Source: CAVPEW01 sp963703565 (GTDB taxonomy: Bacteria > Actinomycetota > Acidimicrobiia > Acidimicrobiales > VFJN01). From it: a stretch of DNA of 64,000 nt. The position numbers and the translations under genes were made by a program. The notes beneath the pieces were generated by a model. It made no database searches. It worked only from the letters and a program-made list of their open reading frames with translations, and was not told the origin of the DNA. Numbering within the stretch: the first letter of the stretch is position 1; every line of letters starts with the position of its first letter. This document shows, piece by piece, positions 16,988 to 24,399 of this stretch. Location of the stretch: NCBI GenBank assembly GCA_963703565.1, contig CAVPEW010000064.1:51192-115191 (forward strand), written 5' to 3'.

Positions 16988-17635
16988 GTGTCGCCGCCTC
17001 CGCAGGCTGTCGCGGGGCGCGAGGCGACGGCGGCCGCGGCGATCGAGGCCGCCAACGCGGCTGACCCCCGTACCGTCACCCTCCGGGGCGAGACCGGCCC
17101 GCTGGAGCTGCTCCACGGCCGGATGGTGCTCGGGTGGGTGAAGCGCCTGCGGCCACAGGCCGATGAGCTCGAGCGCTTGGCTGCGCTGGCGTCGCACCTG
17201 CGACGTTGGGAGCGTCCTCGTGAGGCGTTCCCACCCGGGCGCGCCGGCTACCTGCGCTGGCGCCGCGCCGCCGCCGCTCACCACGCCGAGGAGGTGGGCA
17301 GGATCCTGCAGGCGTCGGGGTACCCACCTGGCGCCGTCAGCCGGGTTCGAACGATCGTGCGCAAGGAGGGCCGCCGAGACGATCCGGCCGTACAGGCCAA
17401 CGAGGACGCCCGCTGCCTGGTGTTCCTGGAGGCCCAACTCGACGATACGGCGGCCAGTCTCGGCGTCGAAGGCATCGTGCGGGTTGTGGCGCGCACCGCG
17501 GCGAAGATGTCTGCCCAAGGGCTCACCCTCGTGGCTGAGGTTCCCATGTCGGCGTCCGGCGCTGAGCTGGTGCGACTGGCCCTCGATGCGCGCGACGGCG
17601 TTTCGGGGTACGAGTCGAGCGAAGGAGGTCGCTGA
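16988..17635 (+). CDS. DUF4202 family protein
   Basis: The 215-residue protein carries the DUF4202 signature: LASHLRRWERPREAFPPGRAGYLRWR, then HHAEEVGRIL, VRTIVRKEGRRDDPAVQ and EDARCLVFLEAQLDD. The Arg/His/Asp-rich pattern recalls HD-domain-like helical folds, but no biochemical role is established. The first 45 residues (IEAANAADPRTVTL) are also typical. The start is GTG 16988. The stop overlaps the next ATG by one base, and GGAGG just upstream would serve that downstream gene. Confidence 0.8.
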   Translation: MSPPPQAVAGREATAAAAIEAANAADPRTVTLRGETGPLELLHGRMVLGWVKRLRPQADELERLAALASHLRRWERPREAFPPGRAGYLRWRRAAAAHHAEEVGRILQASGYPPGAVSRVRTIVRKEGRRDDPAVQANEDARCLVFLEAQLDDTAASLGVEGIVRVVARTAAKMSAQGLTLVAEVPMSASGAELVRLALDARDGVSGYESSEGGR

Positions 17636-18468
17636 TGTCTTCGATGGAACCCACGGACCGGCACCCCGATGATCGGGCCGACCGCCACGATGCCGGCGTG
17701 GCGCCTGTGCCAGCCCCTCCTGTCCCGCCTCCGGAGCCCCCGCCGGTGCCCGATCCGCCCGACCCCCCCGCGGTGTCGCCCCGTGGTCCCGAGCCACCAA
17801 CGCCTCGCCCGACCCTGCTCGCTCCGCCCCCTCCCCCTCCGCCCCCTCCGACGTCGCCTCCACCGCCTCCTCCGCCGCCGGGAGCCGCTGGGGCCGTCGG
17901 GGCCCAGGTGACTGATCGGCCGTGGCCCGCCGCTCCGTCCGGGTCCGGGCAATGGGGCGGGGGGCACGCAGGCGCCGTTGGCGACGTCGGGGCTTGGCAT
18001 GCCCCGGCGCCGGTGTGGCCGGGTCCCCCCACCGCGGCCCCCGGAGCGTCGTTGCCCCCGCCGGCCGGCGGGCCGACAGTCGCGGTCGACGTGTTCGGCC
18101 TACGGGCGGCGATCGGGCGTCTGAGCGGGCGCGCCCAGCGCAGCGCCACCGTGGCCGCCACCGTCGCCGCCGCCGTGCTGGGGGTCGACGAGCGGGTCGT
18201 GGTGGCGGTGCAGGGTCGCCTGCGAGGCAGGGACGGGGTGGCGCTGCTGACCGACCGGCGGGTCCTGCTGGTCAACGACGAGCCCCTGGAGCCTGTGGTC
18301 AGATCGATGCCGTTGCGGGCTTCGATGGTGGTGCAGGGTTGGCAGGACGATCGAGTGGCCGCCTTGGTGGTCACCGACCGTGACGTGACGGAGACCATCG
18401 ATCGGATAGTCGACCGGCCGCTGGCGGTCGAGCTCGCGCGGCGCTTGCGCAGCGCGGTCGGCTTCTGA
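17635..18468 (+). CDS. Proline-rich protein with C-terminal PH-like domain
   Basis: Residues 20-150 are extremely Pro-rich, with runs of six to nine prolines around residues 63-82. The C-terminal 110 residues look folded (VVAVQGRLRGRDGVALLTDRRVLLVNDEPLEPVV, then VTDRDVTETIDRIVDRPLAVELARRL) and resemble a bacterial PH-like domain. The Pro tract is coded by CCX runs, so long antisense frames across it are composition artefacts. Function unknown; a scaffold with a lipid- or protein-binding tail is conceivable. It is the last gene before tRNA-Gly. Confidence 0.65.
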   Translation: MSSMEPTDRHPDDRADRHDAGVAPVPAPPVPPPEPPPVPDPPDPPAVSPRGPEPPTPRPTLLAPPPPPPPPPTSPPPPPPPPGAAGAVGAQVTDRPWPAAPSGSGQWGGGHAGAVGDVGAWHAPAPVWPGPPTAAPGASLPPPAGGPTVAVDVFGLRAAIGRLSGRAQRSATVAATVAAAVLGVDERVVVAVQGRLRGRDGVALLTDRRVLLVNDEPLEPVVRSMPLRASMVVQGWQDDRVAALVVTDRDVTETIDRIVDRPLAVELARRLRSAVGF

Positions 18469-18524
18469 GCCCGCCGTTGCGCACTGGTGCGCCTCGCCTT
18501 GCGGAGGTAGGTTCGGCGACCCAC

Positions 18525-18597
18525 GCGGACGTGGCTCAGTTGGTAGAGCATCACCTTGCCAAGGTGAGGGTCGCGGGTTCGAATCCCGTCGTCCGCT
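18525..18597 (+). tRNA. tRNA-Gly (anticodon GCC)
   Basis: Acceptor GCGGACG pairs with CGTCCGC (18590-18596). The anticodon stem TCACC/GGTGA encloses TTGCCAA (anticodon GCC), and the T-arm is GCGGG-TTCGAAT-CCCGT. The discriminator is T. A decayed partial copy lies 740 bases downstream at 19231-19339. Confidence 0.96.
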
Positions 18598-18683
18598 CTC
18601 TGCGATGCCTTGCCCACCAAGGCACCGATTCGCGATCGGGCATCTGCGAACTCCTCTCGGTTCGCGGCGCTGGTCGAGCCGCA

Positions 18684-18872
18684 TCAATGCAGTGCCCCTG
18701 ACAGCTCGGCGGCCAGCTCCGGGTAGCGCGCGGAGAGGTGGGCGTCGAGCTTGTCGGAGGCCATGGACCAGCCGGTGGCGCCGGGGAAGTGCTCGGGATC
18801 GGTCCACATCGCCCAGACGTCCTCGATGGGTGCGTCGAGGCGGCGCTCGGCGGTCACCTCGTGGTTGGTCAT
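18684..18872 (-). pseudogene. SRPBCC/AHSA1 family gene, internally deleted
   Basis: The frame encodes only 62 residues, against about 140 for the family. The N terminus (MTNHEVTAERRLDAPIEDVWAMWTDPEHF) is the normal start of an AHSA1-type START-like protein. It then jumps to GWSMASDKLDAHLSARYPEL, which resembles the family's last helix. The middle of the beta-sheet cup is missing, apparently by an in-frame deletion. It overlaps the ArsR-like remnant by 4 bases (ATGA), the usual ArsR-SRPBCC arrangement, so the pair was once functional. Confidence 0.65.
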
Positions 18873-19110
18873 CGCTCGGCGTCCGTTCGGTCGCGGAGGT
18901 CGGCGAGGTGGTCGGCCATGCGGTCGAAGCGCCTCCCAGCCGGTACTGCTCGGCCCAGCTCAACACCTCCTGCAGCCGGTCGGGCGCGAGGGCGCACGGT
19001 CGATGCTGCGCGTGTCTTCCTCGGATGAGGAGGCCGGCACGTTCGAGGACCTCGATGTGCTTGGAGATCGCTGGGAGCGTCATGGCGAACGGCTCGGCCA
19101 GCTCGCTCAC
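18869..19110 (-). pseudogene. ArsR family regulator remnant
   Basis: The helix-turn-helix is recognisable (VSELAEPFAMTLPAISKHIEVLERAGLLIRGR), followed by CALAPDRLQEVLSWAEQYR. The N-terminal helix DPTRRxIL is absent: the frame upstream of 19110 reads RLAEGDATVSELA but has no proper start. After EQYR the expected FWExRFDRMADHLADL continues only in another reading frame (RFDRMADHLADLRDRTDAER, stop 18871-18869). At least one indel and a 5' truncation are required, so this is a decayed gene. It lies between tRNA-Gly and its remnant copy. Confidence 0.65.
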
Positions 19111-19230
19111 GGTCGCGTCCCCCTCGGCGAGCCGGGTGTCAACGATAGGGGGGGTGATCCTCTCGACGTTGGGTTTCGCTCGGGGCGTCGGACCGTCCGC
19201 GCCTTGCCCCTGGTGGCGTGCGCCCGGTTG

Positions 19231-19339
19231 ATGCGGGGGTCGTGCTCCAGATCCACGAGGCCGCGCGATGGGACCGGCCGTACCATCCCCACGGCCTCGC
19301 CAGGGTGAGGCTGGCGGGTTCGAATCCCGTCGTCGACTC
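19231..19339 (+). pseudogene. Decayed tRNA-Gly copy (attachment-site-like)
   Basis: Positions 19314-19334 repeat 21 bases of tRNA-Gly (18573-18593) exactly, covering the T-arm. The preceding CTCGCCAGGGTGAGG resembles its anticodon arm. A looser match to the acceptor and D-arm may begin near 19231, separated by about 33 unrelated bases. No cloverleaf can form. Lying just outside the degraded ArsR/SRPBCC genes, it could be the far attachment site of a lost small element. The rest of 19111-19483 holds no gene I can support. Confidence 0.55.
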
Positions 19340-19348
19340 CCCCGAGGT

Positions 19349-19379
19349 GCAGGGTCGGCCCGGCCATGGCCGACCCTGC
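19349..19379 (-). terminator. GC-rich hairpin, possible terminator
   Basis: An 11-bp inverted repeat (GCAGGGTCGGC at 19349-19359, GCCGACCCTGC at 19369-19379) with a 9-base loop lies 105 bases beyond the stop of the minus-strand gene at 19484. There is no T-tract, so intrinsic termination is only a suggestion. Confidence 0.35.
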
Positions 19380-19483
19380 GCTGGTTCGACGGGCCCCCGG
19401 GCAGGGGGCCGCCCTCGGGCGCACCCCGGGGGCGCCGAGCGAATCGGGTGAGAGGGCAGCTGCGCCTTTCGGCGCCGGTGAGC

Positions 19484-20113
19484 TCAGCCCGAGACCGTCA
19501 CCCAGAACTCCGCGGCTGCGCCGCCACCGACGCTGGCGTCGTGGATCCGCACGCGAACGGTGTTGCCGATCCGGGTGTTCACAGTGCACGACGCGTCGCG
19601 GGTGTCGGCGAAGTTCGTGTCGACCGAGCACTGGGGGAACCGCGAACTGACCAAGAAGCCCATGTTGATGTCGTAGAGGCCGGGCTCGTCGGTGGTGATG
19701 CTGGGAGCAGTACCGTTGACGTTGTTGACGAATCGCTGCACCACCGGTGCATCCGACCCGTCGCGCGTCACGTGGACCGCCGCCGCGAGGAGGCTGCTGG
19801 CGTCTCGGCCGTCGACCTTGTCCACGTTCACGGTGGGGGCCGTGGCGGGATCGTTGCCAGACGCCCGGTAGAAGAAGGTGGCCATCTGGTCGCGCCGGAC
19901 AGGTGCCGAGGGGCAGTAGGTCGTTGGTGTGCAGCCCTGGGTGATGCCGGCACCGGCGACGTAGTTGATGCCGTTCTCGTGGGTCGAACCCGGGGGCACG
20001 TCGCTGAACGAGGTGGCGGCCACGGCGACCGTTGCTCCCAGGGCCAGCAGGCCTCCGGCACCGGTGATCCCCAGCGCGACGCGCCGAGCAGTGGGTTTGC
20101 GGGTGATGCGCAT
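19484..20113 (-). CDS. Secreted protein with S-layer-homology (SLH-like) segment
   Basis: The 209-residue protein has a signal peptide (RRVALGITGAGGLLALGATVAVA). One SLH-like unit follows (FSDVPPGSTHENGINYVAGAGITQGC, ending RRDQMATFFYRA). The C-terminal half is a beta-rich domain with paired cysteines (QCSVDTNFADTRDASCTV). SLH segments bind cell-wall polymers, so it is probably a surface-anchored protein of unknown role. The start ATG at 20113 is preceded by GGAGACG. The divergent lipoprotein gene starts 166 bases away. Confidence 0.75.
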   Translation of the reverse strand: MRITRKPTARRVALGITGAGGLLALGATVAVAATSFSDVPPGSTHENGINYVAGAGITQGCTPTTYCPSAPVRRDQMATFFYRASGNDPATAPTVNVDKVDGRDASSLLAAAVHVTRDGSDAPVVQRFVNNVNGTAPSITTDEPGLYDINMGFLVSSRFPQCSVDTNFADTRDASCTVNTRIGNTVRVRIHDASVGGGAAAEFWVTVSG

Positions 20114-20279
20114 GTCGTCTCCTTCGATGGTGGTAAGGATCTGTCGAGGATCGAACGCTACAGCTGGGGCCCAGATGCACCGTGGACCGAGAGCGAACGG
20201 CGTGGGGCCGTCGAATGGGTACGAAAGTGCTCGAAGGGGGCTCTTGTGACTGTTCTTCTCGAACCGCTACGGTCGCCCG

Positions 20280-20885
20280 GTGCGCTCGGGTAGTAGCTGG
20301 GGGCTGGCGGCAGCGGCGGGCGTGATCGCGGTCGCTTTGGTGGCGTGCAGCGACGAATCATCCGATGACGCTGTTGCGGTGCCCTCGAGCGTGGCATCGG
20401 ACCACACGTCGACGACGGCCGAGCCGGCTGATCCGTTCGCGGTCCCTGCCCACATCGACGAGACATACGTGCGCCGGGTACTGACCGAGCTGTACAGGAT
20501 CCAAGGCGACGCCTTCCGCGAGGCGGTGAGCCGGGGCGAGGTCACCCAGCGAGCCCTACAACTCCTGCAGAGCGTCTACGTCGATTCCGAAGTCGCCTTC
20601 CTAGTGAACGGACTGTCGGAGATCGTCGGGTCGCCCAGCCCGTCTGTGAGCACGCCCGGTGATGTGCGCGTAGTCGCTGCCGACGTCGTGGCTCACACGC
20701 CCGGATGCCTGATCGTATCGAGCACCCTCGACTACAGCGCTGTCATCGACGGTGCGGTAACAGAGCGGAACCTTCGGATTGATCTTCATCGTGAAGAAGC
20801 GTCGAACCGCACCGGCTGGCGAGTCCATCGCACGGAGCTCTTGGAGGCCCGAAACCACAACCGAAACGTCGCGACATGCGTCTGA
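20280..20885 (+). CDS. Putative lipoprotein of unknown function
   Basis: A lipobox (VALVAC, Cys23) follows a hydrophobic stretch, predicting lipidation after signal-peptidase II cleavage. The mature 179-residue protein starts with a Ser/Asp linker and then shows a mixed alpha/beta domain (HIDETYVRRVLTELYRIQGDAFREAVSRG). I do not recognise the family. The start is GTG 20280. Its end overlaps the next gene by 10 bases, so the two are co-translated and probably act together at the cell envelope. Confidence 0.7.
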   Translation: MRSGSSWGLAAAAGVIAVALVACSDESSDDAVAVPSSVASDHTSTTAEPADPFAVPAHIDETYVRRVLTELYRIQGDAFREAVSRGEVTQRALQLLQSVYVDSEVAFLVNGLSEIVGSPSPSVSTPGDVRVVAADVVAHTPGCLIVSSTLDYSAVIDGAVTERNLRIDLHREEASNRTGWRVHRTELLEARNHNRNVATCV

Positions 20886-21685
20886 TCGAAGCAGCCCTGG
20901 CGGTGGCTAGCGCTACTGCAGGTGTTGCGCCAGCCGTGGTGAGCGTCGACGACGCCTGTGTCCGAGCTTCGGCGGGACTGACGGGGGAGGTTCGCTGCGT
21001 CGTAGAGGCAGAGCCGGCGAATGGCTCGGCGGCTCCTGGGCGACCTGTGGCGAACGTCGTCGACCCGGCACACCTGCTGCCTGTCCACGTCCTGAGAACC
21101 CGGCCCGGAGGGGTGTGCATTGCGTCGGCGGTGCGTGACATCGGACGGGTGCCTTTGGAGGTGGATCGGTTGGAGCAGCAGCGTCTGGTGGCGATCTACC
21201 TGCGTTCCTACGAGTTCTGCGATGCTGCGGTAGCGGGGTTGTCGCCGGCGGTGCTGGCCGACGAGGTGGTGCGGCGGGTGCCGTTGCCGGTGCCGGTTCC
21301 TCGGATCGAACCTGGGTGGATGCTGGCGGGGCTCGAGGCGTTCTTAGAGGTGGGCGCGCCGGTCGAGCACCGCTATGTCGAGTCCACGCCGCTGGGCCCT
21401 ATCGAGGTGTCGGCGTCGGCGGTGGTCGCGGTCGACTGGGGTGATGGGTCCAGTGGGCGCTTCCGCGATCCGGGTGGCCCGTATCCGGATGGGTCGATCC
21501 GTCATGTGTTCGTCGATGCTGGTGCCTATGACGTGGTGGTGTCGTTGCGTTGGGTGGCGAGATGGCGGATCGGTGCGGTGTCTGGGGTGATCGATTCGGG
21601 GTTGGTGACCTCGGCGACGTTGACCGACTTCGAAGTGCAGCAGCGTCAGGCCGTGGTCACCTGCACCGGCGTCGACTGCCGCTGA
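20876..21685 (+). CDS. Exported protein with PKD-like domain
   Basis: The N terminus is a short hydrophobic export signal (LIEAALAVASATAGVAPAVV). Near the C terminus a PKD-type beta-sandwich is visible: VAVDWGDGSSGRF, then GSIRHVFVDAGAYDVVVSLRWVARW. PKD folds occur in extracellular proteins as binding modules. The gene overlaps the lipoprotein gene upstream. A damaged copy of its last 75 or so codons lies beyond tRNA-Cys at 29647-29879, so this gene family has been duplicated or transferred. Specific role unknown. Confidence 0.7.
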   Translation: MRLIEAALAVASATAGVAPAVVSVDDACVRASAGLTGEVRCVVEAEPANGSAAPGRPVANVVDPAHLLPVHVLRTRPGGVCIASAVRDIGRVPLEVDRLEQQRLVAIYLRSYEFCDAAVAGLSPAVLADEVVRRVPLPVPVPRIEPGWMLAGLEAFLEVGAPVEHRYVESTPLGPIEVSASAVVAVDWGDGSSGRFRDPGGPYPDGSIRHVFVDAGAYDVVVSLRWVARWRIGAVSGVIDSGLVTSATLTDFEVQQRQAVVTCTGVDCR

Positions 21686-21755
21686 CCTCGCGGCCGAACA
21701 CCTCGAGCACTCGGGGACCCGAGCGCACGATCTGGCGTATCCGTAGGCTCGGCCG

Positions 21756-22133
21756 GTGGATCTCATAGGAGCCGACCACGTCGTGTTCGTGTCGCCCGAC
21801 CCCGAGCGCCTCGTGGGCTGGTACCGCGACGCGCTGGGCCTGGTCCCCGAGCGGCTCGAGCAGTGGCGTCGCGGCGAGGTGCCCTTCGTGTCGCTGCGGG
21901 TGTCTGCGAACTTCGTGGTGGACGTGACCCGAGGCGAACGTGCCGGCACCAACGTCGATCACCTCGCCCTCGTCGTCGGTGGGGTGGACATCGACGAGCT
22001 CGCACGATCCGGGCGCTTCGAGGTCGACATGGGGCCGGCCGACCTCTTCGGGGCCCGCGGCGTCGGCCGTGGGCTCTACCTGCGGGACCCCGACGGCAAT
22101 CGCGTCGAGCTGCGGACCTACCCCGCCCGCTGA
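21756..22133 (+). CDS. VOC (glyoxalase/bleomycin-resistance/dioxygenase) family protein
   Basis: A 125-residue vicinal-oxygen-chelate protein. It opens DHVVFVSPDPERLVGWYRDALGL, continues NVDHLALVVGGVDIDELA and ends YLRDPDGNRVELRTYP. His in DHVVF and Glu in RVELR are typical metal-ligand positions. Activity could be lyase, isomerase or dioxygenase. GTG 21756 is the start. The 3' end overlaps the convergent methyltransferase gene by 16 bases. Confidence 0.83.
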   Translation: MDLIGADHVVFVSPDPERLVGWYRDALGLVPERLEQWRRGEVPFVSLRVSANFVVDVTRGERAGTNVDHLALVVGGVDIDELARSGRFEVDMGPADLFGARGVGRGLYLRDPDGNRVELRTYPAR

Positions 22134-22987
22134 GCCTCCCCGTCGGGGCGGGCGAGCACCTCGACGTGGACGACCACGAACACACCGTCGGGCTCTGCCG
22201 ACCACGCTCGCCAGGCCCTTGCCAGCCTCGCCAGCTCCTCGGGGTCGCTCAGCCCGTAGGAGAGCGCCTGGTGGGCGAAGGCCGATTCCTGGCATCGCTG
22301 CGCCCAGGAGCCACCCCACCAGGCACGATCCTCGGCGTCGGCGAAGGTCCAGGTGGAACTGGCGACTCGCAGATCCGCGAAGCCGGCGGAGCGGACCCAC
22401 GCCGTGAGGCGCCTGCCGGCGTCCGCCTCGGCGCCGTTGGCGGCGGTGACCTCGTGGTAGAGGGCCATCCAGCGATCCAGCGCCGGGACGGCCGGCCACC
22501 AGGCGAAAGCGCCGTAGTCGCTGTCCCTGACGGCGAGGAGCCCGTCGGGCGCCAGGATCCTGCGAATCTCACGCAGCGCCGCAACCGGGTCGCGCAGGTG
22601 TTGGAGCACCTGGTGGGCGTGGGCCACGTCGAACGCGCCGTCGCGAAAGCCCAACCGGTAGGCGTCGCCCACCTCGAAGCTCACCTCGCAAGGAGGGTCG
22701 GCGCCTGCGTGCGCCGCCCGGGCTGCGGCCACGACCTCGGCGGAGGTGTCGACCCCGACCACTGGCCCCGGGGCGACGGCTCGGGCCAGATCGGCGGTGA
22801 TGGTGCCCGGTCCGCAGCCCACGTCGAGCAGGCGCTGCCCGGCGCGCAGCTCGCCGAGCAGGTAGGCGGCGGAGTTGCGCGCGGTGCGCCATCGATGGCT
22901 GGTCAGCACCGACTCGTGGTGCCCGTGGGTGTACACGTCGCGATCCCCGGCGGGGCGGTCCGGCGCCACTCGGTCGGGTGTGTCCAC
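22118..22987 (-). CDS. SAM-dependent methyltransferase (UbiE/COQ5-like)
   Basis: Class I methyltransferase motifs are clear: motif I LLDVGCGPGTITADLA, acidic strand-2 VVGVDTSAEVV, FEVGDAYRLGF, and AFDVAHAHQVLQHLRDP with LREIRRILAPDGLLAVRDSDYG. This pattern is typical of small-molecule or quinone C-methylases. I prefer the GTG at 22987; an alternative start at 23050 adds 21 low-complexity residues. Substrate unknown. The VOC gene converges on it. Confidence 0.83.
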   Translation of the reverse strand: MDTPDRVAPDRPAGDRDVYTHGHHESVLTSHRWRTARNSAAYLLGELRAGQRLLDVGCGPGTITADLARAVAPGPVVGVDTSAEVVAAARAAHAGADPPCEVSFEVGDAYRLGFRDGAFDVAHAHQVLQHLRDPVAALREIRRILAPDGLLAVRDSDYGAFAWWPAVPALDRWMALYHEVTAANGAEADAGRRLTAWVRSAGFADLRVASSTWTFADAEDRAWWGGSWAQRCQESAFAHQALSYGLSDPEELARLARAWRAWSAEPDGVFVVVHVEVLARPDGEAQRAG

Positions 22988-23065
22988 CCGAGCGACGCTA
23001 GAGCCGCTGGGGGTCGTGGCCCGGAGGGTTTCGGCGGGGGCCGGCATCACCGGCCCCCGCCCGAC

Positions 23066-23353
23066 TCAGCCGACGATCTCGCTGGTCTGCATCACCGGGG
23101 TGATCGTGGTGTAGTTCGCCACGTCGGCGAGCACGGTGCCGGTGTCGGCCGAACCCATCGCCGCACCCATGGCCTCGAGCGAGTCGAAGGTGAAGTGGAC
23201 CGCTGCCACGTAGGGGCCGTCGATCCCCTTGTCGATCTGGGCGCCGGACAGGCCCCAGGTCTTGCAGGCCAGAGGCACATGCTTGTTCTGGTAGTAGTCG
23301 TGATCGAAGGTCGCGCCTTCGGTGGTCGGGTAGAGCACGCTCAGCCTGATCAT
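23066..23353 (-). CDS. EthD family protein
   Basis: A 95-residue EthD-type alpha/beta-barrel protein: MIRLSVLYPTTEGATFDHDYYQNKHVPLA is a canonical EthD beginning, followed by a helix with FDSLEAMGAAMGSADTGTVLADVANYT. Some members accompany cytochrome P450 or ring-modifying enzymes, but no such neighbour is present here. It probably forms a small dimeric barrel. Function unassigned. Confidence 0.82.
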   Translation of the reverse strand: MIRLSVLYPTTEGATFDHDYYQNKHVPLACKTWGLSGAQIDKGIDGPYVAAVHFTFDSLEAMGAAMGSADTGTVLADVANYTTITPVMQTSEIVG

Positions 23354-23451
23354 GGGACCTCTCCTCGCGGCGGATGGTCCCGGCAAGCTAGCGCCGTTGG
23401 TCCCCTTCGTCCCGGTGCGGACAACCGGGGAGCGCCCCGAGCGCGGCTTGG

Positions 23452-24348
23452 GTGACCGGTACCCTCGCCCCCGTGGAGCTCCACATCGACGGGTCTGTCG
23501 GGGGGTCGCCGGAGCGGGCCGGCGTGGGGCCGCCGTGGGTTCCCGACGATCCGGTGGTGGTGGCGTTCGGCACCTTCGACGGTGTTCACCGTGGCCACGT
23601 GGCGGTGCTGGACGCGCTCGTCTCACTCGGTCGTGACCTCGGCGCGTCGGCCGTCGTGGTGGCCCCCCGCCGCCCCGGACCCCCGGAGCTGGGTGGTGCC
23701 AGGGTGCGCGAGGCGGCGATCGCCGAGCGCGGGGTGGATCACCTCCTGCTCGTCGCCGATCCAGGCGAGGTGGAGGCTCGCTCCCGCTCCCTCGAGCCGG
23801 CCGCGGTGGTGGCCGGGCGCGGCTCGCCTGCGCTGGGCCCCGGCTATCGAGTACACCCCGTGGACCCCGTGGTCGACTTCGATGGCCTGCCTGTCCGTTC
23901 GGCGCGGGTGCACGCCGCTCTGGTAGCGGGTGACGTGGGCGCGGCTCGGAGCAGCCTCGGTCGTTCCTACGCTTTGGGGGGCCTGGTCGAGGGGGGGGAC
24001 CGCAGGGGCCGTGAGCTCGGGTTCCCCACTGCCAACGTGGCGGTCGACGCCCAGGTGGCGCTCCCGCTCGACGGTGTCTACGCCGGCCGGTACCGCTCCT
24101 CTTCGGGTACCGAGCACGTGGCCGCCATCTCGGTGGGGCGTCGCCCGACCTTCTACGACGAGAGCGGGCTGCGCCTGGTGGAAGCCCACCTGGTCGACTT
24201 CGACGGGGACCTGTACGGCGACGAGCCCGAGGTGAGCTTCGACGCCTGGGTACGAGGTCAGGAGCGATTCGAGGGGGTGGAGGAGCTGATCGCCCAGATG
24301 CGCCGAGACGTGGCGCGCGTACCGGCGCTGGTGGCGGACGCCTGCTGA
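23452..24348 (+). CDS. RibF-like riboflavin kinase with reduced FMN-adenylyltransferase domain
   Basis: The C-terminal flavokinase domain is well conserved (EGGDRRGRELGFPTANV, DGVYAGRYR, HVAAISVGRRPTFYD, VEAHLVDFDGDLYG). The N-terminal nucleotidyltransferase domain keeps GTFDGVHRGH (residues 40-49) but is short. It lacks the usual TFDPHP motif (VVAPRRPG instead), the PEEFV segment and a DFRFG motif (VAGRGSPALG instead). FMN synthesis is therefore likely, while FAD synthesis is doubtful; a second complete RibF elsewhere would be expected. The start is GTG 23452 or GTG 23473. It is divergent from the EthD gene and monocistronic. Confidence 0.82.
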   Translation: MTGTLAPVELHIDGSVGGSPERAGVGPPWVPDDPVVVAFGTFDGVHRGHVAVLDALVSLGRDLGASAVVVAPRRPGPPELGGARVREAAIAERGVDHLLLVADPGEVEARSRSLEPAAVVAGRGSPALGPGYRVHPVDPVVDFDGLPVRSARVHAALVAGDVGAARSSLGRSYALGGLVEGGDRRGRELGFPTANVAVDAQVALPLDGVYAGRYRSSSGTEHVAAISVGRRPTFYDESGLRLVEAHLVDFDGDLYGDEPEVSFDAWVRGQERFEGVEELIAQMRRDVARVPALVADAC

Positions 24349-24399
24349 GCGGCCTGCACGCCGGCTCGGACGCGGTGGGTGCGCGACGCGGCGTGGCGC

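Noticed and set aside
17278..18000. Long minus-strand Gly/Arg-rich frames opposite the proline-rich gene
   Set aside because: They are reverse-strand shadows of CCX proline runs with no domain-like sequence.
18477..18701. Frame reading VAQLVEHHLAKVRVAGSNPVV across tRNA-Gly, and a similar one at 19218-19451
   Set aside because: Sense translation of tRNA or tRNA-remnant sequence; useful only for spotting the decayed copy.
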